Shown piece after piece: positions 37,203-46,335 of a DNA stretch of 64,000 nt. A model generated the notes under the pieces. That model saw nothing but the letters and a program-made list of their open reading frames with translations. It was not told the DNA's origin and made no database searches. How positions within the stretch are numbered: position 1 is the first letter of the stretch; each line of letters starts with the position of its first letter. The stretch is from Pseudomonas proteolytica (GTDB lineage: Bacteria; Pseudomonadota; Gammaproteobacteria; Pseudomonadales; Pseudomonadaceae), in assembly GCF_007858275.1 (NCBI RefSeq), contig NZ_VFEV01000006.1:121690-185689 (forward strand), given 5' to 3'. The position numbers and the translations under genes were made by a program.

Positions 37203-38003
37203 TCAGGCGTTGCGGATCACGCTCAAGCGATTGATCACAGGTACTCGTTGCAACAACCCGAATACCGGTTCGGTCACGCGCAGCAGCCAACCGGAGACCT
37301 TCGCAGTAAACGGCGTGTAATAACCCCAGCCCAGTGCCAACAGCGCCAGCAGCACGCCACCGATATAGTCGTCTTGCCCCCAGTGTGCACCGGCCACCAG
37401 GCGCGGCATCATGAACAGCAGCGCCAGCCCCCAGACCAGCACGACTTGCCCGATCCGCTTGGCAAATACACTCATGAACATCCCCCAGATCAGCAGCACC
37501 GAAGCGTGGTCCCCAGGGAAGCTCTGGCTGGAGCGGTCCTTCAACTCCCAGGTTTTTTCCAGGTCAGGGAAGTAGTCGCTCATGTGGATCGCCCCGCTGA
37601 TCACCATAGAGGGGCTGTTGTGCTGCCAGCCCATCTGCGCCGCGAGCTTGGAAAACAGCATGCGGATAAACAGCAGTAACAGCAGGATCGCGAGGAAACC
37701 AAAAAACGCCTGGCGCACCTCAATCGCCTTGAACACCCATTCGCCGCGAATCAGCAGCATCAGCAGGATTACCCCGACCACCGCATCAAATGGTCGCAGG
37801 CTCGCTACCGCCCAGACATGCAGCCAGGTCGGGTTGCTGGCCAGAGGGTCGTTGAGTAGATGAAACAGCCATTCGTCGAATATCACGCAAAGCATCTGGC
37901 CTGCGGGCCATAGCCAAAAACACAGCAGCCCCAGAGCGAGTAAATTGCACAGGGCCAATCGCCCGAGGTTCCACTTGGCTTGGAACAAACCCGGATTGTT
38001 CAT
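37203..38003 (-). CDS. PAP2-family lipid phosphatase/phosphotransferase
   Basis: Inner-membrane PAP2 enzyme of 266 residues; five to six hydrophobic spans. ATG at 38003 has GAGGAA at good spacing; an upstream start at 38036 is possible. Motif 2 is SFPGDHAS and motif 3 RLVAGAHWGQDDYIGG, with a KDRSSQSFPG lead-in. Spacing and the SFPGDH form resemble LpxT-type lipid A phosphotransferases, which add phosphate to Kdo2-lipid A using undecaprenyl diphosphate. This narrower role is inference. Stands alone, convergent with hslR and divergent from hslO. Confidence 0.8.
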   Translation of the reverse strand: MNNPGLFQAKWNLGRLALCNLLALGLLCFWLWPAGQMLCVIFDEWLFHLLNDPLASNPTWLHVWAVASLRPFDAVVGVILLMLLIRGEWVFKAIEVRQAFFGFLAILLLLLFIRMLFSKLAAQMGWQHNSPSMVISGAIHMSDYFPDLEKTWELKDRSSQSFPGDHASVLLIWGMFMSVFAKRIGQVVLVWGLALLFMMPRLVAGAHWGQDDYIGGVLLALLALGWGYYTPFTAKVSGWLLRVTEPVFGLLQRVPVINRLSVIRNA

Positions 38004-38128
38004 AAACTGTTTCCTCTTCGCTCTAAAACTCTTCATCTATCGGAAGAAAAGCGCACCAAATTGGTGCTAAAGCGCATAATTTTAGAAACATTGTCATCAC
38101 TTTGTCATCAATTCAGATACCCAGACCT

Positions 38129-39031
38129 ATGACTGATCTACCGGATACCGACTTCACCCAACGTTTCCTCTTTGACGACAACGACGCTCGTGGCGAACTG
38201 GTTGCCCTGGAGCGCAGCTATGCCGAAGTCCTTGCCAAGCACCCCTATCCGGAGCCGGTCGCACAGTTGCTCGGCGAACTGATGGCCGCCGCGTCGCTGC
38301 TGGTCGGCACCATGAAGTTCGATGGCTTGCTGATTCTGCAGGCCCGTTCCGAAGGCCCGGTTCCCATGCTGATGATCGAGTGCTCCAGCGAGCGCGAAAT
38401 CCGTGGCCTGGCCCGTTATGAAGAGGACCAGATCCCGGCGGACGCGACCCTCGCCGACCTGATGCCCAACGGCGTACTGGCGTTGACCATCGACCCGACC
38501 GTTGGCCAGCGCTACCAGGGCATTGTCGACCTGGACGGTGAAACCCTGTCCGACTGCTTCACCAACTATTTCGTCATGTCCCAGCAAGTGGGCACCCGCT
38601 TCTGGCTCAATGCGGATGGCAAGCGCGCCCGTGGCCTGCTGTTGCAACAGCTGCCGGCCGACCGCATCAAGGATGAGGATGAGCGCGAAGAAAGCTGGCG
38701 CGGCCTCACTGCCCTGGCCGGTACGCTGACTGCCGAAGAGCTGCTGGGCCTGGACAACGAAACCATCCTGCACCGCCTGTACCACGAAGAAGAGGTGCGT
38801 CTGTTCGATGCGCAATCGCTGCGTTTCCATTGCAGCTGTTCCCGCGAGCGTTCGGGCAATGCCCTGGTGAGCCTGGGCCTGGAAGATGCGCAAAACCTGG
38901 CTGTGGAGCATGGTGGCCGAATCGAAATCGACTGCCAGTTCTGCAATCAACGCTACCTGTTCGACGCTGCCGATATCGCCCAATTGTTCGCTGGCGCTGG
39001 CGTTGACACCCCTTCGGGCACCCACCACTAA
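38129..39031 (+). CDS. hslO: Redox-regulated chaperone Hsp33 (HslO)
   Basis: Cytoplasmic holdase activated by oxidation, 300 residues from ATG at 38129 ([15 protein letters not shown]); a TTG at 38102 is in frame but less likely. The four zinc-binding redox cysteines are present as HCSCSRERS and DCQFCNQR near the C terminus. Upstream conserved region [20 protein letters not shown] and the linker are of normal length. Precedes pckA by about 180 bases. Confidence 0.95.
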   Translation: MTDLPDTDFTQRFLFDDNDARGELVALERSYAEVLAKHPYPEPVAQLLGELMAAASLLVGTMKFDGLLILQARSEGPVPMLMIECSSEREIRGLARYEEDQIPADATLADLMPNGVLALTIDPTVGQRYQGIVDLDGETLSDCFTNYFVMSQQVGTRFWLNADGKRARGLLLQQLPADRIKDEDEREESWRGLTALAGTLTAEELLGLDNETILHRLYHEEEVRLFDAQSLRFHCSCSRERSGNALVSLGLEDAQNLAVEHGGRIEIDCQFCNQRYLFDAADIAQLFAGAGVDTPSGTHH

Positions 39032-39143
39032 AACGTTTAAGCACAGGTAAATCACCTGACAAACGCCGGATTAGAGGTGTTCTGACGGGAGGGCCCTACT
39101 TTTTTTGGGCTTTTCTGGCATAATCCGGCCCACTTTTTTCGCG

Positions 39144-39168
39144 GTAGTAGTGCGCAACTTTCTACTAC
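39144..39168 (+). promoter_or_regulatory. Hairpin in the pckA leader
   Basis: GTAGTAG and CTACTAC pair around an 11-base loop, about 43 bases before the pckA ATG; a second small stem (CGGCC/GGCCG) lies just before the GGGGAA ribosome site. A -10-like CATAAT is found near 39119. Could influence mRNA stability or translation; no known riboswitch recognised. Confidence 0.3.
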
Positions 39169-39210
39169 AAAACGTTTGGAGCACTCGGCCATAGGCCGAC
39201 GGGGAACCTC

Positions 39211-40752
39211 ATGACGCAAGCCAATAACGCCGTATACACCGATCTGAGTGTTGACGATCTGGTCAAAGAAGCCCTGCAGCGCGGTGAAGGCGTGCTTGCC
39301 GATACCGGCGCGCTGGTCGTAGAAACCGGTCACCGTACCGGGCGTTCGCCAGTCGACCGTTTCATCGTTGAAGAGCCGTCCACCCAGGCCGCCATTGCCT
39401 GGGGCCCGATCAACCGCAAGTTCCCGGCCGACAAGTTCGATGCCCTGTGGGCTCGCGTCGAGGCTTTCAACAACGCGCAAGAGCATTTCGTTTCCCACGT
39501 TCACGTTGGTGCTGCCGAAGACCACTACCTGGCCGTGAAAATGACCACCCAGACTGCCTGGCAGAACCTGTTCGGTCGTTGCCTGTTCATCAACCCGGCC
39601 CAGTACAACCCGGCCGGTCGTGAAGAATGGCAAGTGCTCAACGTTGCCAACTTCGAATGCGTACCTGAGCGTGACGGCACCAACTCCGATGGTTGCGTGA
39701 TCCTCAACTTCGCCCAGAAGAAAGTTCTGATCGCAGGCATGCGTTACGCCGGCGAGATGAAGAAAGCCATGTTCTCGGTGCAGAACTTCCTGCTGCCGGC
39801 GGCTGACGTGCTGCCAATGCACTGCGCTGCCAACATCGGTGAAGACGGCGACGTGACCCTGTTCTTCGGCCTGTCCGGCACCGGCAAGACCACCCTGTCT
39901 GCCGACGAAAGCCGTTACCTGATTGGTGACGACGAACACGGTTGGGGCGAAGGCGTGGTGTTCAACATCGAAGGCGGTTGCTATGCCAAGTGCATCGACC
40001 TGTCCGAGAAGAACGAGCCGGTAATCTGGAAAGCCATCAAGCACGGCGCAGTCCTGGAAAACGTCGTGATCAACGATGCCAAGCACGCCGACTACACCGA
40101 TGTCAGCCTGACCCAGAACAGCCGCGCCGCGTACCCACTGGAGCACGTTGCCAAGCGTTCCGAGAAGAACCTGGGTGGCGAGCCGAACGCAGTGATCTTC
40201 CTGACCTGCGACCTGACTGGCGTGCTGCCACCGGTGTCGATCCTCAACGAAGAACAAGCGGCCTACCACTTCCTGTCCGGCTACACCGCACTGGTGGGCT
40301 CGACTGAAATGGGCTCGGGCAGCGGCATCAAGTCGACGTTCTCTACCTGCTTCGGCGCGCCGTTCTTCCCGCGTCCGGCTGGCGAATACGCAGAGCTGCT
40401 GATCAAGCGCATCCGCGGCTTCGGCTCCAAGGTCTACCTGGTCAACACCGGCTGGACCGGCGGCGGCTACGGTGTTGGCAAGCGCTTCAACATCCCGACC
40501 ACCCGTGCAGTGATCGCAGCGATCCAGAGCGGCGCGTTGATCGGTGCGCAAACCGAGCACCTGGACACCATCAACCTCGACGTGCCATTGGCCGTACCGG
40601 GCGTTGAGACTGGCCTGTTGAACCCACGCAACACCTGGGCTGACAAAGCAGCCTACGACGAAGCCGCGAAGGCTCTGGCCGGCCTGTTCGTCGAGAACTT
40701 CAAGAAGTTTGAAGTGAGCGACGCGATCAAGGCAGCGGGTCCTAAGTTGTAA
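39211..40752 (+). CDS. pckA: ATP-dependent phosphoenolpyruvate carboxykinase
   Basis: Converts oxaloacetate and ATP to phosphoenolpyruvate, the entry to gluconeogenesis from organic acids; 513 residues. Kinase-1a P-loop [15 protein letters not shown], kinase-2 [12 protein letters not shown] and the substrate loop [11 protein letters not shown] are intact. A clean terminator follows. Its use on C4 acids fits the presence of dctBD in the same window, though they are not linked. Confidence 0.96.
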   Translation: MTQANNAVYTDLSVDDLVKEALQRGEGVLADTGALVVETGHRTGRSPVDRFIVEEPSTQAAIAWGPINRKFPADKFDALWARVEAFNNAQEHFVSHVHVGAAEDHYLAVKMTTQTAWQNLFGRCLFINPAQYNPAGREEWQVLNVANFECVPERDGTNSDGCVILNFAQKKVLIAGMRYAGEMKKAMFSVQNFLLPAADVLPMHCAANIGEDGDVTLFFGLSGTGKTTLSADESRYLIGDDEHGWGEGVVFNIEGGCYAKCIDLSEKNEPVIWKAIKHGAVLENVVINDAKHADYTDVSLTQNSRAAYPLEHVAKRSEKNLGGEPNAVIFLTCDLTGVLPPVSILNEEQAAYHFLSGYTALVGSTEMGSGSGIKSTFSTCFGAPFFPRPAGEYAELLIKRIRGFGSKVYLVNTGWTGGGYGVGKRFNIPTTRAVIAAIQSGALIGAQTEHLDTINLDVPLAVPGVETGLLNPRNTWADKAAYDEAAKALAGLFVENFKKFEVSDAIKAAGPKL

Positions 40753-40770
40753 GATTCGCCAGCTGTTAAA

Positions 40771-40797
40771 AAGCCGCCCCTAGTGGGCGGCTTTTTT
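40771..40797 (+). terminator. Rho-independent terminator after pckA
   Basis: AAGCCGCCC and GGGCGGCTT pair perfectly around CTAGT, followed by a run of six T. Nineteen bases after the stop codon. Confidence 0.92.
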
Positions 40798-40854
40798 GTG
40801 CGCGCGCAAATCTCTATGAACGTAGAGCAGGACGGCAAAAAGGCGCAGATCCGA

Positions 40855-40936
40855 ATGTGGGAGCGGGCTTGCTCGCGATTGCGGTGTATCAACCGCTGGA
40901 TGCATTGACTGACCCACCGCTATCACGAGCCCACAG
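40855..40936. repeat. Decayed REPIN
   Basis: Left unit ATGTGGGAGCGGGCTTGCTC is intact, but the right arm has lost its tail (CCACCGCTATCACGAGCCCA instead of a full REP). An eroding copy between convergent pckA and the DUF1493 gene. Confidence 0.8.
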
Positions 40937-40957
40937 ACATTAATGACGCAGTGTTCT

Positions 40958-41599
40958 TTAGCTCAGATTTTCCAGCGTCTGCGTATCCCAGCTATGAGTC
41001 TTGATGGCCAGGTAAAGCATGCCGATGGTGAGCGGCATCTTCTCGCCCCGGCCCTTGGCGCGATGTTTGAGGAACACGTCAAACACCGGTGGGTTGAAGT
41101 AACGGTAGGCATCATAGTCGCCCAGGTCCAGATCAAATGCCTGCTCCAGCGCTTCCATAAACTGCCTGGCCTCCGCGCCGTCGCACCCGAGGTCGAAGTT
41201 GAGCGAAGTTTTAAGGCGGATGGTCTTGTGCTTGGGCAGGCCGATTTCTTCATGCAGCAATTGCAGGAGCTGCTGCATGACGGGGTCTTCTGGGAAGTGC
41301 GGGGCCAGGTTCATGGTGGGGGCACGCCGGAGTGGGTGAGGGGGTTGGTCATGGCGATAGCGGTACTTGTTGCGGGTGAAGAACAGTGCCAAGCCTATCA
41401 AGAACAGAGCGAGGGGGAGCAGTTGAATACTAAGAATGATCGCTACGTAAGGTAGCCAGAATGTCAGGATCAAACCGCTTGCTATAAACGTGACAGCAAA
41501 ACGTTTTCTGAGTGTGCAGTCGGTGATTTTGTAATACAGCAACAGATAAAAGGCGAAGAAGATCGCCGCCTGTAGATAGAGCATTTGACTATGGCTCAT
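40958..41599 (-). CDS. Membrane-anchored DUF1493 (acyl-carrier-like) protein
   Basis: 213 residues from ATG at 41599 (MSHSQMLYLQAAIFFAFYLL); the frame is open to 41641. Residues ~5-85 hold two or three hydrophobic spans (FAVTFIASGLILTFWLPYVA, IQLLPLALFLIGLALFF), then a basic/proline linker. From about residue 95 a DUF1493-like domain follows: LKTSLNFDLGCDGAEARQFM and DAYRYFNPPVFD. DUF1493 resembles acyl-carrier proteins but lacks the serine that carries phosphopantetheine; here too the position reads CDGAEA. Function unknown. Last gene of a leftward set, overlapping the preceding gene by 11 bases. Confidence 0.6.
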   Translation of the reverse strand: MSHSQMLYLQAAIFFAFYLLLYYKITDCTLRKRFAVTFIASGLILTFWLPYVAIILSIQLLPLALFLIGLALFFTRNKYRYRHDQPPHPLRRAPTMNLAPHFPEDPVMQQLLQLLHEEIGLPKHKTIRLKTSLNFDLGCDGAEARQFMEALEQAFDLDLGDYDAYRYFNPPVFDVFLKHRAKGRGEKMPLTIGMLYLAIKTHSWDTQTLENLS

Positions 41600-42071
41600 T
41601 TGAGTACACGTGTAGTGAGAGGCTGGAGCGCTGCGGGCCAATTCCCCCGCTGACCTGAGCCTCTAGGCCGATGATGATGTCTGCATGCTGGAAGTTGCGT
41701 AGCTGGCGCGATATCAAATCGCTGGTAGCTTTTTCGACCATTGATTCTGCCTTGCTGGACATGAGCCCAATTGGGGCTGCCACCGCTCCCGATATAGTTT
41801 CTTTGATGACGTTGTTCCGGTTGTTCAAGCTATCTGCCTGTTTTCTAGTCAGCGGTTTTGAAATGACCACTGTCATGAGGCAAGGGAGGTCTTGGGCGAG
41901 CATTCGCTCATACAGATTTTGTAGTTGCAGGCGAACTTCCTGCGCTGAGGTCTTTGCTTCTAGTAAGCAAAGACTGGCAAGTGCTTGCTTGTTGTTGGGT
42001 CGTACGGTGAAACGAATCACGCTGAACGTGACCCCGTAATGGCCAATGTATTGAGTCCTTTCAAGGTCCAC
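41589..42071 (-). CDS. Hypothetical protein, 160 residues
   Basis: Unrecognised. No signal peptide. The N-terminal half is beta-like (HYGVTFSVIRFTVRPNNKQA, LPCLMTVVISKPLTRKQADS), then a small-residue-rich hydrophobic stretch (TISGAVAAPIGLMSSKAESM) that could associate with a membrane, and an Ile-rich end (ADIIIGLEAQVSGG). Lower GC and less biased codons than flanking genes suggest an accessory origin. Coupled with the downstream DUF1493 gene (overlapping ends); 30 bases after the 80-residue frame. Confidence 0.5.
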   Translation of the reverse strand: MDLERTQYIGHYGVTFSVIRFTVRPNNKQALASLCLLEAKTSAQEVRLQLQNLYERMLAQDLPCLMTVVISKPLTRKQADSLNNRNNVIKETISGAVAAPIGLMSSKAESMVEKATSDLISRQLRNFQHADIIIGLEAQVSGGIGPQRSSLSLHVYSNEP

Positions 42072-42101
42072 GGATTTCTTGCCGAGAGGGTTGAGAGGGC
42101 G

Positions 42102-42344
42102 CTAGTTTCGATCAGGCTTGGTTGATTCTGTAGGGGGTTGAGTTTGCACTGGAGGTAGTTTGGGAAGCGTATGGTGCCTTGCTTGGCGATTTCCTACAGA
42201 GGCTTCCGATACTTGAAGTTGGGCTAAGAGGCGCCCACCCATAGTTGGGATAAAAACCACGTCACATTTTGTATAAAATCCCGGCAAGCCGCCTGAATTC
42301 AGCGTATGTTTCACCGCAAAATCTTGTAGGGCGATTCCGCCCAC
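42102..42344 (-). CDS. Hypothetical small protein or gene remnant, 80 residues
   Basis: Frame of 80 codons from a GTG at 42344 with no ribosome site and a stop two codons upstream. The body (KHTLNSGGLPGFYTKCDVVF, then IPTMGGRLLAQLQVSEAS) and a proline-rich tail (LPKLPPVQTQPPTESTKP) look like real protein, so it may be the 3' part of a truncated gene. It comes within 20 bases of the divergent YfaP-TPR gene. Function unknown. Confidence 0.35.
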   Translation of the reverse strand: MGGIALQDFAVKHTLNSGGLPGFYTKCDVVFIPTMGGRLLAQLQVSEASVGNRQARHHTLPKLPPVQTQPPTESTKPDRN

Positions 42345-42363
42345 TACTTAAAGGGAGTTAAGC

Positions 42364-43539
42364 ATGGGTTTGCTTCGTGTCGCTTCGGCGATGTCTTTGT
42401 GTGCGCTGGCGTTTGCCGTCCAGGCCGAGCAGTTGCCGATTGAAGTGCTCAGTGCGGTGGTCAAGGACCAGAAAATCGCCGACGCCGAAGTCTTGCTGCA
42501 ACGCAACGGCGCGCAGAACGTGGTGGGGCGCACCAACGCCCAGGGTCAAGTCACCCTCACCAGCGAAGTGGCCGATGGCGCCGACAACCTGCTGATCATC
42601 AAGAAGCCTGGCTACTCCAACCTGGTGGTCAAATGCCCGTGCAAAGGCATGACCTACGCCATCAGCCCGGTGATGGAAAACCTCGACGGCCTGCGTGTGG
42701 TGCTGACCTGGGGGCAATCGCCTTCGGACCTTGATTCCCACATGATCTTCCCTGGCAACAATATCTACTTCAACAGCAAGACCGGCACCGACGCCGAGCT
42801 GGATGTGGATGACACCGACAGCTACGGCCCGGAAACCATCACCCTGCAGAAAAAACACTACGGCGAAAGCTATGTGTACGCCGTGCATGACTTCTCCAAC
42901 CGCACCAACACCGGCTCTACGGCGCTGTCCGAGAGCCAGGCCAAGGTGTTTGTGTACATGGGCCAGTCCCTGGTGCGCACCTACTACGTGCCGACCAATC
43001 GTACCGGCAACTTGTGGACGGTGTTCCGCATGACCGGCAGCGGCGACTTCCAGGACATCAATACCTTCACCGGCGTGCTGGTCGAAGCCAAGGACGTGCT
43101 CAACGAAGTCAAACCGCTGCTCAACGACAGCGTTGCGGTTGATGCCGTGGTGGTCAGTTCTGCAGTCCAGGGTGATGCGAAAAAACTGAACCTCAAAGGC
43201 GAAGCTGCCTACCAGGCCGGTAACCTGGACCAGGCAATTGACTACTTCCGCCAGGCGATCGAACTGGATAACTCGTTCGGCAAAGCCTACGGCAACCTCG
43301 GCCTGGCTTATCAGAAAGCCGGCAACACCGCAGAATCGATCTGGGCCAACCGCAAGGCCATCGCTTTGGCCAGCGGCCCGACCGCCGCTACCGTGCGTGC
43401 CGGGTCCTACTACAACATCGCGCGGATCTACGAAGCAGCCGGGCAGTTTGCCGATGCGCTGCGCCACTACCAGTTGGCCAAGGAGCAGAAGGCCAACCCG
43501 GTGTATGACAAAGCCATTGAGCGTGTGCAAAACCGCTGA
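42364..43539 (+). CDS. Exported YfaP/DUF2135-type protein with C-terminal TPRs
   Basis: 391 residues with a Sec signal (LLRVASAMSLCALAFAVQAE, cleavage near QAEQ). A beta-domain spans residues ~25-95, then a YfaP-like (DUF2135) region: LTWGQSPSDLDSHMIFPGNN (about 115-135) and DVDDTDSYGPETITL with an acidic DVDD cluster that may bind calcium. The C-terminal part has TPRs: NLKGEAAYQAGNLDQAIDYF, KAYGNLGLAYQKAGNTAESI, YYNIARIYEAAGQFADALRH. YfaP domains occur with von Willebrand A proteins and periplasmic scaffolds. GGGAG before the ATG. Function not known. Confidence 0.7.
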   Translation: MGLLRVASAMSLCALAFAVQAEQLPIEVLSAVVKDQKIADAEVLLQRNGAQNVVGRTNAQGQVTLTSEVADGADNLLIIKKPGYSNLVVKCPCKGMTYAISPVMENLDGLRVVLTWGQSPSDLDSHMIFPGNNIYFNSKTGTDAELDVDDTDSYGPETITLQKKHYGESYVYAVHDFSNRTNTGSTALSESQAKVFVYMGQSLVRTYYVPTNRTGNLWTVFRMTGSGDFQDINTFTGVLVEAKDVLNEVKPLLNDSVAVDAVVVSSAVQGDAKKLNLKGEAAYQAGNLDQAIDYFRQAIELDNSFGKAYGNLGLAYQKAGNTAESIWANRKAIALASGPTAATVRAGSYYNIARIYEAAGQFADALRHYQLAKEQKANPVYDKAIERVQNR

Positions 43540-43564
43540 TCGAGCTGTAGCGATGCTGTAAAAA

Positions 43565-43655
43565 ATGTGGGAGCGGGCTTGCCCGCGAATGCGTAGTGTC
43601 AGTCACTGACTGTGTATCTGATACACCGCATTCGCGAGCAAGCCCGTTCCCACAT
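43565..43655. repeat. REPIN, GGGAGCGGGCTTGC type
   Basis: Inverted REP pair (ATGTGGGAGCGGGCTTGCCC and complement with one G-to-T change, AGCCCGTTCCC). Spacer GAATGCGTAGTG / TACACCGCATTC. Directly after the TPR gene. Confidence 0.9.
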
Positions 43656-43801
43656 TGGTTTTTGAGTGTTTGCCGGATTGCCGACTGGGCCTCCTGGCCT
43701 GTGTATCATCCTGTCTCTCTTTTCCTCGCGACCTTTCTCGAACCGCTGAAAATACCGGGCTATGTTTTAGGTCTGTTCAGCGGTCAATGGAGTGACAGCT
43801 T

Positions 43802-45739
43802 ATGCACGACACCCTCCAGCAGGTCTTTGGTTATCCCCAGTTTCGCCCAGGCCAGGAGGCCGCTGTCAGCGCCGTGCTGGCCGGTCGGTCGGCGGCGGCG
43901 ATCTTTCCCACCGGTTCCGGCAAATCCCTCTGTTATCAGCTCTCAGCCGTATTGCTGCCGCACCTGACGCTGGTGGTGTCGCCGCTGTTGGCGTTGATGC
44001 AGGACCAGTTGGGCTTTTTACAGCGTCATGGTATTTCGGCCGGCAGTATCGATTCGGCGCAAAGTCGCGAGGAGGCCAATGACGTCATGGCCCGGGCCCG
44101 CTCCGGCGAGCTGAAAATCCTGATGATTTCCGTGGAGCGCTTGAAGAACGAGCGCTTTCGCAACTTTTTGCACAGCGTTTCGATTTCGTTACTCGTGGTA
44201 GACGAGGCGCACTGTATTTCCGAGTGGGGCCACAAATTCCGCCCGGACTACCTGAAGCTCCCCGACTACCAGCGCCAGTTCAAGATTCCCCAGGCGCTGC
44301 TGTTGACGGCCACCGCGACGCCCAAGGTGATTGCGGATATGCAGGCCAAGTTCGCCATCGCCCCCGCGGATGTGATTACCACGGGCTTCTACCGGCCCAA
44401 CCTCAACCTGTGGGTAGAGCCGGTCAGCGGCGTGGACAAGCGCCGGCGCCTGGTGGAGTGGATGGGTGAGCGGGCCAACCAGCCGAGCATCGTCTATGTC
44501 ACTTTGCAGAAAACCGCCGAGCAGATCGCCGAGCACCTGAACCGCCACGGCATCCAGGCCGAGGCCTATCACGCAGGTCTGCCCCATGATCAACGCGAGG
44601 GCATTCAGCGCCGGTTTATGGGGGGGCAGTCCAATTGCATCGTCGCCACCATTGCCTTCGGCATGGGCATCGACAAGAGCGATATCCGCAACGTGGTGCA
44701 CTTCGACCTGCCCAAGTCCATCGAGAACTACAGCCAGGAAATCGGGCGCGCCGGTCGTGATGGCCAGCCTTCCGAGTGCCTGGTGCTGGCCAATCGCGAC
44801 AGCCTCACAGTGCTGGAGAACTTCGTGTACGGCGATACGCCCGAGCAGGAAGGCATCCGGCTGGTGCTGGAGGAGTTGCTGGCAGCCCGGGATGACGGGC
44901 AATGGGAGTTTCTGCTGCGCTCGTTGGCAGAGCTGAGCAATATCCGTGAGCTACCGCTCAAGACCTTGCTGGTGCAACTGGAGCTCAAGGGCGTGATTGC
45001 ACCGCGCTATGCGTTTTATGCCGAGTATCGCTTCAAGTACCTGGTGGAGCCGGATGTGTTGCTGGCGCGTTTTTCCGGCGAGCGACAGCAGTTTGTCGCC
45101 GCGATCATCCAGGTATGCAAACGGGCCCGTAGCTGGGCCACTGTGGATTTCGACGCGCTTTATCAACTGCACCAGGCCGAGCGTGGGCGGGTGGTCAAGG
45201 CGCTGGACTATTTCCAGGAGCAGGGGCTGATCGAGCTGGAGAGCAAGCAGATGACCGAGGTCTACAGCCTGCTCGATAGCGGGTTCGATCCCCAGGCCAT
45301 GAGCGCCGAGTTATACACAGGCTTCAAGCAGCACGAAGTCACGGAAGTGGCGCGGATCCATGGGATGCTGGCGCTGTTCGCCAGCGAGCGTTGCCTGGGC
45401 TTTCGGCTGGCCGAGTATTTTGGTGATGCGGATGCGCCCCGCCAGTGCGGGCATTGTTCGGTTTGCCGTGGCCAGATAGCCCATCTCCCAGCGCCCCCTG
45501 GCTTGGCGCCGCTTGTGGATAAAAGCTTCCAGGCATTGTGCGCGGATTTTATCCACAGGCATCATCAGCACACCGGCAGCTTGCCGGGGGCTGAACGGTT
45601 GACGCGGTTTTTATGCGGGATCAGCGTGCCATTGTTTACCAAACTCAAGGCCCGCGGGATTCCAGGGTTTGCCGCGCTGGAAGAGTATCCGTATGCCCAG
45701 GTGCGGGATTGGGCCGGGGCCCATCTGAACGACCTGTAA
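43802..45739 (+). CDS. RecQ-like superfamily II DNA helicase
   Basis: ATP-dependent 3'-5' DNA helicase, 645 residues, shorter than E. coli RecQ-type arrangement with an HRDC domain. Motif 0/I: FGYPQFRPGQEAAV and FPTGSGKSLCYQL; DEAH in LVVDEAHCISEWGHKFRPDY; motif III TATATP; motif VI region AFGMGIDKSDIRNVVHFDLP and QEIGRAGRDG. A zinc site at the C-terminal side is CGHCSVC with an upstream Cys. No HRDC domain is visible. This looks like the second RecQ-type helicase many pseudomonads carry. Role in recombination or stalled-fork repair is inferred. Confidence 0.88.
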   Translation: MHDTLQQVFGYPQFRPGQEAAVSAVLAGRSAAAIFPTGSGKSLCYQLSAVLLPHLTLVVSPLLALMQDQLGFLQRHGISAGSIDSAQSREEANDVMARARSGELKILMISVERLKNERFRNFLHSVSISLLVVDEAHCISEWGHKFRPDYLKLPDYQRQFKIPQALLLTATATPKVIADMQAKFAIAPADVITTGFYRPNLNLWVEPVSGVDKRRRLVEWMGERANQPSIVYVTLQKTAEQIAEHLNRHGIQAEAYHAGLPHDQREGIQRRFMGGQSNCIVATIAFGMGIDKSDIRNVVHFDLPKSIENYSQEIGRAGRDGQPSECLVLANRDSLTVLENFVYGDTPEQEGIRLVLEELLAARDDGQWEFLLRSLAELSNIRELPLKTLLVQLELKGVIAPRYAFYAEYRFKYLVEPDVLLARFSGERQQFVAAIIQVCKRARSWATVDFDALYQLHQAERGRVVKALDYFQEQGLIELESKQMTEVYSLLDSGFDPQAMSAELYTGFKQHEVTEVARIHGMLALFASERCLGFRLAEYFGDADAPRQCGHCSVCRGQIAHLPAPPGLAPLVDKSFQALCADFIHRHHQHTGSLPGAERLTRFLCGISVPLFTKLKARGIPGFAALEEYPYAQVRDWAGAHLNDL

Positions 45740-45762
45740 ATTCACTTTCACGAGACTTGCCC

Positions 45763-46194
45763 ATGCCTGACTCAATGCCGCAGCGTGCCGATTACCGCCA
45801 CTTCCAGCCGATCATTACGCGCTGGCACGACAATGACGTGTATGGCCATGTGAATAACGTCACCTATTACAGCTTCTTCGATACGGCAGTGAACACCTAC
45901 CTGATCGAGCAGGGTGGGTTGGATATCCATGACGGCAAGGTGGTGGGGTTTGTGGTGAGTTCGGCGTGCGATTATTTCGCGTCGATAGCCTTTCCCGACC
46001 GTATCGATATCGGCCTGCGGGTGGGCAAGTTGGGCAACAGTTCAGTGCAGTACGAGTTGGCGGTGTTCAAGGCTGGCGAAGACGAAGCCTGCGCGGCGGG
46101 GCGGTTTGTGCATGTGTTTGTCGACCGGGCGACAAACCAGCCGGTGGCGATTGCGGGGGTGTTGCGCGAGGCTTTGCAGCGGTTGGTGATCTGA
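45763..46194 (+). CDS. Hotdog acyl-CoA thioesterase (YbgC/FadM-like)
   Basis: 143 residues from ATG at 45763 (MPDSMPQRADYRHFQPIITR); the frame opens earlier inside recQ but has no support. Signature TRWHDNDVYGHVNNVTYYSF carries the catalytic Asp and the following conserved Gly-His-Val-Asn-Asn; the beta-strands continue through FVVSSACDYFASIAFPDRID. Twenty-three bases after the helicase stop, so probably on the same mRNA. Substrate unknown. Confidence 0.85.
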   Translation: MPDSMPQRADYRHFQPIITRWHDNDVYGHVNNVTYYSFFDTAVNTYLIEQGGLDIHDGKVVGFVVSSACDYFASIAFPDRIDIGLRVGKLGNSSVQYELAVFKAGEDEACAAGRFVHVFVDRATNQPVAIAGVLREALQRLVI

Positions 46195-46223
46195 CCCCGA
46201 ACGCATAAACGCCACCGAAGCAA

Positions 46224-46312
46224 ATGTGGGGGGGCTTGCCCGCGATGGCGGTCGATCAGTCAAGTATCCAATAACTGACCCACCGCAATCGCGGGCAAGC
46301 CCGCTCCCACAC
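46224..46312. repeat. REPIN with deleted left head
   Basis: Left unit reads ATGTGGGGGGGCTTGCCCGC where ATGTGGGAGCGGGCTTGCC is expected (two bases lost); right unit GCGGGCAAGCCCGCTCCCAC is intact. Spacer contains CGATGGCGG / CCGCAATCG. Between convergent thioesterase and glycine-zipper genes. Confidence 0.85.
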
Positions 46313-46335
46313 GGGGTATGCAGTGTTCTTTGGAT

